From NCBI GenBank assembly GCA_023260315.1, contig JALQVQ010000194.1, forward strand, positions 1 through 6,506: a DNA stretch of 6,506 nt, given 5' to 3'. The position numbers and the translations under genes were made by a program. Below the pieces are notes generated by a model. That model saw only the letters and a list, made by a program, of their open reading frames with translations, was not told the DNA's origin and searched no databases. This document shows, in pieces, positions 1 through 5,977 of the stretch. Each line of letters starts with the position of its first letter. Position 1 is the stretch's first letter. The DNA is from Burkholderiaceae bacterium. Its GTDB lineage: Bacteria; Pseudomonadota; Gammaproteobacteria; Burkholderiales; Burkholderiaceae_C.

Positions 1-893
1 CCATCCACCAAAACAGGTGCGCCGACATCCCGCGCGCCCGGTGCGTGGCGCGGGTAACCATCGGCGTAACCACACGCCACCACACCAATCGCCATGGCCT
101 CAGGCGCAACAAAAGTTGACCCATACCCGACGGTATCGCCCGGTCCCAAATGTTGCAATGCAAGCAGCTGGCTTGAGAGGGTCATGGTGGGTTGCAAGTC
201 CCATTGCGCCGAATCACCGTTGGGGTAATCCGGTGCACTGCCATACAACGCAATACCAGCGCGCACCCAATCAGCGGCAACACCGCTTTGATCGGGCGCA
301 TGACGCAACGCCGCCGCACTGTTCGCCACCGTCCGAGCGCCCGCCAAACCTGTGGTGGCAGTTTCAAAAACGGCCATCTGATGGGCAATACCGCGTGGGC
401 CATCGGCATCACTGAAGTGGGTCATGAGCGATATCTCATCGACCTGTGTCAGCGCGTTCAGGCGGGTCCAAGCGCTGCGGTATGCATCTGGCTTAAAGCC
501 GAGCCGATTCATCCCCGAGTTCAGCTTCAAGAACACCCGGTGCGGCACTTGGGTCTTGTGCGTCGCCAGCCAGTCGATCTGCTCGTCACAATGCACGGTG
601 TGCCACAAGTCCAAACGGGAGCACCACTCCAAATCACGCAGTTCGAAGACCCCTTCGAGCAGCAGAATCGGCCCCCGCCAACCCAGTGCCCGCAACCGCT
701 GCGCCTCCGCAATATCGAGCAGGGCAAAACCATCGGCAGCGCGCAAAGCCTCAAATGCGTTCTCGATACCGTGGCCATAGGCGTCCGCTTTTACGACAGC
801 CCACACCCGCGCATTGGGCGTTTGACTGCGAACCCGGTTTAAGTTGTGACGCAAGGCGTCGGCGTGGATCGTAGCGAGAATGGGGCGCGGCAT
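1..893 (-). CDS. alr: alanine racemase, 3' end cut by window edge
   Basis: Pyridoxal-phosphate enzyme that interconverts L- and D-alanine in the cytoplasm, supplying D-alanine for peptidoglycan. Reading the minus strand from ATG at 893 gives 297 residues without a stop. The PLP-binding motif VVKADAYGHG carries Lys35, which forms the Schiff base. KLNSGMNRLGF (residues 123-133) supplies the conserved Lys123 and Arg130. MTHFSDAD holds His159, NSAA follows, and WVRAGIALYG contains Arg211, expected to contact the PLP ring nitrogen. VGYG carries the second catalytic base, Tyr257, and GYADGYPRHAP lies near the window edge. The family is about 355-375 residues, so roughly 60-75 C-terminal residues lie outside. 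The alignment with E. coli DadX from memory is close throughout. The start is chosen because the ORF begins MPRPI, as family members do; no clear Shine-Dalgarno is visible. It is divergent from lplT. DadX (catabolic) and Alr (biosynthetic) cannot be told apart from sequence alone. Confidence 0.96.
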   Translation of the reverse strand, partial: MPRPILATIHADALRHNLNRVRSQTPNARVWAVVKADAYGHGIENAFEALRAADGFALLDIAEAQRLRALGWRGPILLLEGVFELRDLEWCSRLDLWHTVHCDEQIDWLATHKTQVPHRVFLKLNSGMNRLGFKPDAYRSAWTRLNALTQVDEISLMTHFSDADGPRGIAHQMAVFETATTGLAGARTVANSAAALRHAPDQSGVAADWVRAGIALYGSAPDYPNGDSAQWDLQPTMTLSSQLLALQHLGPGDTVGYGSTFVAPEAMAIGVVACGYADGYPRHAPGARDVGAPVLVD

Positions 894-903
894 GGCTTAG
901 ATA

Positions 904-935
904 CTAATCAAAATAAGTCGGGTTGTACCGATTAG
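904..935. repeat. 6-bp inverted repeat in the alr/lplT intergenic region
   Basis: CTAATC at 904-909 is matched by its perfect inverse GATTAG at 930-935, with 20 bases between. A nested GG/CC pairing next to the spacer lets the right arm CCGATTAG match CTAATC plus an interrupted GG. It lies just upstream of the alr start codon and about 28 bases before the lplT promoter candidate, so it could be an operator or a structured alr leader. A 6-bp match in AT-rich intergenic DNA can also arise by chance. Confidence 0.25.
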
Positions 936-959
936 GCGACGGCTGGCAGACAGCGCCCA

Positions 960-968
960 TGCTATAAC
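960..968 (+). promoter_or_regulatory. candidate extended -10 promoter for lplT
   Basis: TGC followed by TATAAC matches the extended -10 consensus (TGn TATAAT) at all but the last base. I see no good -35 box at the right distance, which is tolerated in extended -10 promoters. Transcription would start near 975 and give a leader of about 67 bases, beginning with a short AGGCA/TGCCT hairpin (975-987). This is the best-looking promoter on the plus strand in the intergenic region. Confidence 0.35.
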
Positions 969-1041
969 CTTCGCAGGCAAAGTGCCTCATCATTGTGTCA
1001 GTTTGCATCCCTGTTAGCCACGCCCCAACAAACTAAAAAAT

Positions 1042-2325
1042 ATGAAGCGCGGCTTCTATACCATCATGGCAGCGCAGTTCTTTAGCTCGCTCGCTGACAA
1101 CGCGTTGTTCGTGATCGCGGTGGCTTTGCTTCGCACCACGCAAGCGCCCGACTGGCAGGCTGCGGCCCTGGTGCCGATGTTCGCCTTGTTTTATGTGCTG
1201 TTGGCGCCTGTGGTGGGCGCCTTCGCAGATGCGCGCCCAAAAGGGCAAGTCATGTTCATCAGTAACAGCATCAAAGTGGTGGGTTGCATGTTGATGCTGT
1301 GGGGTAGCCACCCCTTATTGGCCTATGGCGTGGTGGGTCTTGGGGCTGCCGCCTACTCGCCCGCGAAGTACGGCATCCTCACGGAATTGTTACCCCCATC
1401 GCAACTCGTCAAAGCCAACGGTTGGATTGAGGGCCTCACCATCACCTCCATTATCTTGGGCGTTGTCCTGGGCGGCGTGTTGGTGGGACCCCGTGTGGGC
1501 CCGTTGTTGCAGGGCATCGATATCCCCGGTCTGTCACTGGGCATCAACACCATCGAGCAATCGGCACTGGCCAGTATGGTGCTGGTGTATGCATTGGCCG
1601 CTTGGTTCAATACGCGCATTCCTCGCACCGATGTCGCACCGCGACCGATGCCAAAAAACCCGCTGAGTTTGCTGCCTGACTTTTACGACTGCAACCGTCG
1701 CCTTTGGCGCGATCGCTTAGGACAAATTTCACTCGCCACCACCACCCTGTTCTGGGGGGTGAGTGGCAACCTGCGTTACATCGTTTTGGCCTGGGCGGCT
1801 GTGGCCCTCAGTTACACCACGACCGAGGCCGCCAAATTGGTGGGCGTCGTCGCCATTGGCACGGCAATCGGCGCAATTGTGGCCTCCACGCGTGTGCGAC
1901 TCGACCAAGCCTGCAAAGTCATGCCTCTGGGCGTTGGTATGGGGCTGTTGATTTTGTTACTCAACTACATCACGAGCCTGTGGGTTGCCGTCCCATTCCT
2001 CATCATGCTCGGCGCGCTGGGTGGCTTTTTGGTTGTCCCCATGAATGCCCTGCTGCAACACCGTGGACACAGCCTAATGGGAGCGGGTCGCTCGATTGCG
2101 GTACAAAACTTCAACGAACAGGCCTGTATTTTGGTCCTCGGTCTGATGTACAGCGCCGCCACCGGCGCTGGCGTTTCTGCCTTTGTCGCCATCGGCGCTT
2201 TTGGTCTCTGCATCGCGAGCGTGATGTACATCATCCAACGCTGGCACCTGCGCAACCTGCGCGAACACCCGCAAGAATTGGCTGTGCTGTTGCGCCAAGC
2301 GCGTGACGACCCTTCACACGGATAA
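1042..2325 (+). CDS. lplT: lysophospholipid transporter LplT
   Basis: Inner-membrane MFS-type flippase that brings lysophosphatidylethanolamine and lysophosphatidylglycerol from the periplasmic face into the cell for re-acylation. The 427-residue product is hydrophobic along most of its length, with roughly 11-12 membrane segments. Landmarks shared with E. coli LplT are QFFSSLADNALF (residues 12-23), an MFS motif A-like GAFADARPKGQVM (59-71), GAAAYSPAKYGILTEL (101-116) with VKANG after it, LFWGVSGNLRY (236-246), GGFLVVPMNALLQHRG (327-342) and GAGRSIAVQNFNEQ (347-360). A stretch near residues 151-178 looks like an insertion compared with the E. coli protein. The start ATG follows an A-rich stretch with no clear Shine-Dalgarno; the N-terminus aligns well with the first helix. 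The next gene begins three bases after the stop. The acyltransferase gene aas, which neighbours or is fused to lplT in many bacteria, is not adjacent. Confidence 0.93.
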   Translation: MKRGFYTIMAAQFFSSLADNALFVIAVALLRTTQAPDWQAAALVPMFALFYVLLAPVVGAFADARPKGQVMFISNSIKVVGCMLMLWGSHPLLAYGVVGLGAAAYSPAKYGILTELLPPSQLVKANGWIEGLTITSIILGVVLGGVLVGPRVGPLLQGIDIPGLSLGINTIEQSALASMVLVYALAAWFNTRIPRTDVAPRPMPKNPLSLLPDFYDCNRRLWRDRLGQISLATTTLFWGVSGNLRYIVLAWAAVALSYTTTEAAKLVGVVAIGTAIGAIVASTRVRLDQACKVMPLGVGMGLLILLLNYITSLWVAVPFLIMLGALGGFLVVPMNALLQHRGHSLMGAGRSIAVQNFNEQACILVLGLMYSAATGAGVSAFVAIGAFGLCIASVMYIIQRWHLRNLREHPQELAVLLRQARDDPSHG

Positions 2326-2328
2326 GCC

Positions 2329-3243
2329 ATGACCACTGCTGAAAAACGCTGGGCCGTCATCGGCCTGCTCATCAACGCCATGGTGTGGGGCCTGTCTTGG
2401 TGGCCGCTGCGGCAACTTCAAGCGGCGGGGTTTCATCCCCTTTGGAGCACCTTACTCGTCTTCACACCAGCCCTATTGGTGTCAGGCATTTGGTACCGGA
2501 AACATTGGCGCGTGGTGTTAAGCAGTCCCGCGCTCTGGGCGCTTGCCATGGCGGCCGGCGCGACCAATGTTGGCTTCACATGGTCGGTCACAACGGGTGA
2601 TGTGATTCGCGTCATTTTGCTGTTCTACACCATGCCCGCTTGGGCGGTTTTGCTGGCGTGGTGGCTGCTAAAAGAGAAGCCGACTGCCGCCGCCTTCGTG
2701 CGCTTGATCATCGCGTTTGTTGGCCTGTGGCTAGTGCTCTGGGAGCCCGGTACCGGTTGGCCAATGCCACAAGATTTCGCCGATGTTTTGGCACTCATGG
2801 CGGGCTTCATGTTTGCACTCAACAATGTGTTGCTCCGGCGCGGTCACAACTACCCCAGCGGTTCACGCGTACTCGCCATGTTCTTTGGCGGGGTGCTCTT
2901 AAACGGCATCGTTGCAGCCGTCGGATTTGGCGCCGGCATATTGCCCAGCCCCAACCCGGCGAACTTCCAATGGGTCCCCATTGCGTTGGGGTTATCAATG
3001 GCGATCATCGCGGCCAACGTGGCACTCCAGTTTGGCGCAGCGCGCCTGACCAGCGCAGCGACCTCAATCATCATGTTGAGCGAGGTGGTATTCGCCAGCG
3101 TCTCGTCGGTGGTTATGGGGGCTGCTGTGTTCGCACCTCACATCGGCTTTGGCGCGCTCTGCATCATGGCGGCCGCACTGATGGCGGCTGTGGCAAAGCC
3201 TACGCCGTCAACGCCGCATCCAAAACCTCAACCCAGTGCTTGA
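2329..3243 (+). CDS. DMT-superfamily transporter with two EamA domains
   Basis: Putative inner-membrane exporter of a small metabolite; the substrate cannot be read from sequence. The 304 residues form the usual 10-helix duplicated EamA fold. Repeat 1 spans about residues 11-137, with NAMVWGLSWWPLR near its start and YTMPAWAVLLAWWLLKEKPT (100-119), the typical helix-4/loop motif ending in a conserved Glu. Repeat 2 spans about 150-288 and contains LNNVLLRRG and SEVVFASVSSVV with Glu252. A proline-rich hydrophilic tail follows (residues 291-304). The ATG lies three bases after the lplT stop, so the two genes are probably co-transcribed and perhaps translationally coupled; the ribosome site is weak (GGA about 9 bases upstream). 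The last 44 bases, which encode the tail, overlap the 3' end of glcF on the other strand. Family assignment is secure, specific function is not. Confidence 0.92.
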   Translation: MTTAEKRWAVIGLLINAMVWGLSWWPLRQLQAAGFHPLWSTLLVFTPALLVSGIWYRKHWRVVLSSPALWALAMAAGATNVGFTWSVTTGDVIRVILLFYTMPAWAVLLAWWLLKEKPTAAAFVRLIIAFVGLWLVLWEPGTGWPMPQDFADVLALMAGFMFALNNVLLRRGHNYPSGSRVLAMFFGGVLLNGIVAAVGFGAGILPSPNPANFQWVPIALGLSMAIIAANVALQFGAARLTSAATSIIMLSEVVFASVSSVVMGAAVFAPHIGFGALCIMAAALMAAVAKPTPSTPHPKPQPSA

Positions 3244-4468
3244 CAGGCACCTCGGTGCCGCTCTGCAAATGGCTGATGCAACCCACGTTGGCTGAGACGA
3301 TTGTGTCGGCGCCGATTTGAGACAAATTGCCCAACTTGCGGTCACGCAATTGCTTGGACAAGTCTGGATTCAAAACCGAATACGTGCCTGCTGAACCACA
3401 GCACAAGTGCGATTCATTTTGTGCCACCGCAATCGAGAAGCCCAATTGCGACAGGTGCTGCTCAACGCCCCCGCGCAATTGCTGGCCATGTTGAAGCGTG
3501 CACGGTGGGTGATAGGCCAGCATCGGCATGTCCGCCGCGCCGGCGCCAGCGGCTTTCGCTTTCTCTGCAAGCTTCACGCGAAGTGGCGCTACCCAGTCAG
3601 GTAACAACTCGCTCAGATCTTTTGTTAAGGCACTGATGCGCGCAGCCTTCTCGGCGTACGCCGCATCGTCAGCTAAAACGTGGCCGTAGTCTTTTACCAT
3701 CACGCCACAACCGGAGGCGTTCATGACGATGGCCTCAACAGGCGCACGGCCGTCGGTCGGGGCAACGTAAGGCCACCAAGCGTCAATATTGGCGCGCATG
3801 TGCGCTTTGCCACCGTCGTGATCATTGAGGTGAAACTTCACCGCACCACAGCAGCCAGCGGCGGGGGCAACCACCGTTTGAACCCCAACGGCGTCCAGCA
3901 CGCGGGCCGTCGCCGTATTCACGTTTGGCATCATCGACGGCTGCACGCAGCCCGCCAGCATCAGCACCTGACGCGCATGCGTCGCCGTCGGCCATTGACC
4001 TGCATTTTGCTTGGCAGGCACTTTGGCTTTGAGGGCCTCAGGCAACAAACCGCGCACGGACTGTCCCAGCTTCATCGCGGGCGTAAACAGCTTTGATGGC
4101 AAACCTTCTTTGAGCGCCCCGCGTAACAACCGCTCACCCAATGGGCGCGCCACTTTCTCATCAACCAGCTTGCGGCCAATGTCAACCAAGTGGCCATACT
4201 GCACCCCGCTTGGACACGTTGACTCGCAGTTGCGACAGGTCAGGCAACGGTCCAGGTGACCCTGTGTTTTTCGGGTTGGCGTTTCCCCTTCAAGCATTTG
4301 TTTGATGAGGTAGATCCGTCCGCGTGGGCCATCCAACTCATCACCCAGCAGTTGATAGGTGGGGCAGGTCGCTGTGCAAAAGCCGCAGTGCACGCACTTA
4401 CGCAAAATGGCCTCGGCGGCCTTGCCTTCAGCACGTTCGGCGTATTCGGGAGCTAAATTGGTTTGCAT
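3200..4468 (-). CDS. glcF: glycolate oxidase iron-sulfur subunit GlcF
   Basis: Electron-transfer subunit of the membrane-associated GlcDEF complex, which oxidises glycolate to glyoxylate and passes electrons towards the quinone pool. The 422-residue product is close to E. coli GlcF in size. Two [4Fe-4S] ferredoxin motifs lie near the N-terminus: CVHCGFCTATCP (Cys25, 28, 31, 35) and CLTCRNCESTCP (Cys75, 78, 81, 85). Two cysteine-rich CCG domains follow: GCV at 173-175 with GCCG at 205-208, and HPPC ending at Cys323 with CCG at 356-358. These CCG domains are shared with heterodisulfide reductase HdrB and LutA-type proteins, but the overall order and the partner glcE favour GlcF. It starts seven bases after the glcE stop with no obvious ribosome site, so translational coupling is likely. 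Its 3' end overlaps the convergent EamA gene by 44 bases, and no terminator is visible there. Confidence 0.95.
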   Translation of the reverse strand: MQTNLAPEYAERAEGKAAEAILRKCVHCGFCTATCPTYQLLGDELDGPRGRIYLIKQMLEGETPTRKTQGHLDRCLTCRNCESTCPSGVQYGHLVDIGRKLVDEKVARPLGERLLRGALKEGLPSKLFTPAMKLGQSVRGLLPEALKAKVPAKQNAGQWPTATHARQVLMLAGCVQPSMMPNVNTATARVLDAVGVQTVVAPAAGCCGAVKFHLNDHDGGKAHMRANIDAWWPYVAPTDGRAPVEAIVMNASGCGVMVKDYGHVLADDAAYAEKAARISALTKDLSELLPDWVAPLRVKLAEKAKAAGAGAADMPMLAYHPPCTLQHGQQLRGGVEQHLSQLGFSIAVAQNESHLCCGSAGTYSVLNPDLSKQLRDRKLGNLSQIGADTIVSANVGCISHLQSGTEVPVKHWVEVLDAALTA

Positions 4469-4475
4469 CGGTTAA

Positions 4476-5606
4476 TCACAGGCGATGGGTGTTGAAAACA
4501 CCCAATGGGTCGAGCTGCTCACGCAGGCGTTGCGCGATGCCACTGATCGCGGGGCTGGTGGGGTGAAAAACGCCCGCATCTTTATCGGTCGCCGCGTGCT
4601 GCTCACTGACCCGGAACAACGTGGCGTGCCCGCCCGCATCCTCGGCCATTTGGCGAATATCGGCCGCTTCGCTCGCAGGTGCCCACACCCAGCGCTGCGC
4701 GCCATGCCACTCGACCAAGGTGTCCGAGAAGGCACCCAACGCGGGTGCTGTTTGCGCCACACTCAGGCGCCACAAACAAGCCGAGGGACTCGGCGGCTTG
4801 AAAAAATGATGGGTCTGCTCGCGACAGGACAACCACAGCGCGTCCGCCTCCGCCTGCACCACATGGGCACATGCAATGCCGTACCCCGCCGCGTCACTGG
4901 CCATGCGCGCACTCGCGGCGTCGACGGCTGCGACAGCGCCCCGCAAACGCACGACCAACGAATCACGGCCACCACTGTCGCGCTTCCACAGACTTGCATT
5001 GAGGGGCAGCGGCTGCTCGCCCCACGCGTTGATGAGCTGCAACGCCTTGGCTTGATCGCAACTGAATTTCAAATTCGCCTCGGCGGGTGCAATCGGCAGA
5101 ACCTTAATGGACACCTCCGTCAGCACACCCAGCGTACCCAAGCTGCCCACCATCAACCGGCTGATGTCATAGCCGGCCACATTCTTCATCACTTGGCCGC
5201 CAAAGGTCAGCACCTCGCCCGCCGCATTCAACAGTTTGATACCGAGCACAAAATCTTTCATGGCGCCGGCGCTCGCACGCGCAGGCCCTGAAAGCGCCGC
5301 AGCAACGGCGCCGCCAATCGTGGCATCCGGTCCGAAGTGTGGGGGGTCACAAGGCAGGCACTGGTTTTTTTCAGCCAACAGCACCTCGAGGTCTCGCAAC
5401 CGAACGCCTGCACCCACAGTGATGACCAGCTCGGTGGGCTCATAAGCAACCACCGCGTTCAATCGGCCCGTATCGAGAACAAGGCCCTTTAGAGGGGCAC
5501 CGTAGAAGTCTTTGGAGCCACCGCCCCGAATTCGCAGAGGGCGCAACGCCGCATCGTTAGCCGCAGCTTTGATTTGGTCGGCCAGGGCCTGAACAATTGA
5601 TTCCAT
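4476..5606 (-). CDS. glcE: glycolate oxidase FAD-binding subunit GlcE
   Basis: FAD-binding subunit of the glycolate oxidase complex. The 376-residue product carries the PCMH/FAD_binding_4 fold: RIRGGGSKDFYG at residues 25-36, LVITVGAGVRLRDLE around 60-74, CDPPHFGPDATIGGAVA at 86-102, and the FAD-contacting stretch GGQVMKNVAGYDISRLMVGS at 136-155 followed by LGTLGVLTEVSIKVLP. The C-terminus ends LDPLGVFNTHRL, the variant of the DPxGxFNPGR ending seen in this family. E. coli GlcE is about 350 residues, so the length is normal. The start ATG at 5606 gives a family-like N-terminus and follows an A-run with only a weak ribosome site. GlcD is a longer paralogue of the same fold and is not found upstream within the window. 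glcE is the first gene of the glcEF unit here, with an intrinsic terminator upstream separating it from the recQ-side genes. Confidence 0.95.
   Translation of the reverse strand: MESIVQALADQIKAAANDAALRPLRIRGGGSKDFYGAPLKGLVLDTGRLNAVVAYEPTELVITVGAGVRLRDLEVLLAEKNQCLPCDPPHFGPDATIGGAVAAALSGPARASAGAMKDFVLGIKLLNAAGEVLTFGGQVMKNVAGYDISRLMVGSLGTLGVLTEVSIKVLPIAPAEANLKFSCDQAKALQLINAWGEQPLPLNASLWKRDSGGRDSLVVRLRGAVAAVDAASARMASDAAGYGIACAHVVQAEADALWLSCREQTHHFFKPPSPSACLWRLSVAQTAPALGAFSDTLVEWHGAQRWVWAPASEAADIRQMAEDAGGHATLFRVSEQHAATDKDAGVFHPTSPAISGIAQRLREQLDPLGVFNTHRL
4487..4503 (-). other. 7-bp hairpin near the glcE 3' end, upstream of glcF
   Basis: GGGTGTT at 4487-4493 and AACACCC at 4497-4503 form a perfect 7-bp stem with a three-base loop. 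It lies in the last codons of glcE, about 20 bases before the glcF start. There is no T-run, so it is not a terminator. It may influence glcF translation or mRNA processing, but it also encodes conserved GlcE residues and could be incidental. Confidence 0.3.
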
Positions 5607-5637
5607 TTTTTAATGTTAGCCGTCATCGGTGGCCAGG

Positions 5638-5667
5638 ATCATGAATTTTTGACACGCCCCCGTGCAA
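5638..5667 (-). promoter_or_regulatory. weak candidate promoter for glcEF
   Basis: On the minus strand TTGCAC (5667-5662) and CATGAT (5643-5638) are separated by 18 bases and resemble -35 and -10 boxes, matching 3 of 6 and 4 of 6 consensus bases. Transcription would start about 25 bases before the glcE ATG. A promoter is expected somewhere in 5607-5684, because a terminator lies directly upstream. A short CACG/CGTG dyad (5653-5664) overlaps the candidate -35 box. Confidence 0.22.
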
Positions 5668-5684
5668 TTTATTTAGGCACAGGC

Positions 5685-5716
5685 AAAAAAAAGCCAACGA
5701 CTGGCGTTGGCTTTTT
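5685..5716 (-). terminator. intrinsic terminator after the 48-aa protein gene
   Basis: AAAAAGCCAACG (5688-5699) and CGTTGGCTTTTT (5705-5716) form a perfect 12-bp stem around a five-base loop. On the minus strand the stem runs into eight T residues (complement of the A-run 5685-5692), the classic form of a Rho-independent terminator. It lies 28 bases after the stop of the small membrane protein gene and isolates glcEF from transcription entering from recQ. On the plus strand only five Ts follow, and no gene would need it there. Confidence 0.9.
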
Positions 5717-5743
5717 GGCGCGGGCTTTAGCCCAGCAGGGCGC

Positions 5744-5890
5744 TTAGCCCATAAACACCGCAATGAATGCCAACAGCAACATCAAAATGCCGCCAGCTAC
5801 TGGCAATACGATTGGCATTTGATGAGCGATGGATTCAACGACGTCTTGCTCGCCGTCTTGTGCTTTGTGATCGTTTGCGTGGTCTGACAT
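5744..5890 (-). CDS. small single-helix membrane protein, unknown function
   Basis: A 48-codon ORF, shorter than usual gene-calling cut-offs. The N-terminal half (about residues 1-24) is hydrophilic and rich in Asp, Glu, His and Gln, starting MSDHANDHKAQDGEQD. The rest (about 26-47) is a single strongly hydrophobic segment, IVLPVAGGILMLLLAFIAVF, ending MG. This suggests a tail-anchored one-pass inner-membrane protein with its N-terminus probably in the cytoplasm. Support for a real gene: a GGAG ribosome site about seven bases before the ATG, a strong intrinsic terminator 28 bases after the stop, and a coherent soluble-plus-membrane layout. It lies 69 bases downstream of recQ on the same strand. 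I do not recognise the family and assign no function. Small membrane proteins of this form often regulate or stabilise a larger membrane complex, but nothing here identifies a partner. Confidence 0.8.
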   Translation of the reverse strand: MSDHANDHKAQDGEQDVVESIAHQMPIVLPVAGGILMLLLAFIAVFMG

Positions 5891-5946
5891 TTTCGGCTCC
5901 AACAAAAGGGGTTGGGCAGCGCATGCATTGCTTGCCCGATAAACAG

Positions 5947-5977
5947 ATTTTAGCGCAACCTAGGCCGAGACCTTCAA
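5947..5977 (-). promoter_or_regulatory. weak candidate promoter for the 48-aa protein gene
   Basis: On the minus strand TAAAAT (5952-5947) matches the -10 consensus at five of six bases, just after the recQ stop. The best upstream -35-like box is TTGAAG (5977-5972), inside the recQ 3' end, at a long 19-base spacing. The small gene could use this promoter or read-through from recQ. Confidence 0.2.

Noticed and set aside
258..260. Ala212 in alanine racemase (WVRAGI), where E. coli DadX has Pro
   Set aside because: This position varies within the family (Bacillus-type enzymes have Phe), and the preceding Arg is intact, so it is unlikely to affect function.
192..842. 216-codon open frame on the plus strand opposite alr
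   Set aside because: It is antisense to a confidently identified alanine racemase with all catalytic motifs; its composition (Arg, Pro, His, Gln rich) is typical of a shadow frame in GC-rich DNA.
2640..3320. 226-codon plus-strand frame overlapping the EamA gene
   Set aside because: It is a different frame of the same strand across a clear 10-helix transporter, with no ribosome site and no recognisable domain.
4485..5291. 268-codon open frame on the plus strand opposite glcE
   Set aside because: Long, but antisense to glcE and without recognisable motifs; Arg- and His-rich composition marks it as a shadow frame.
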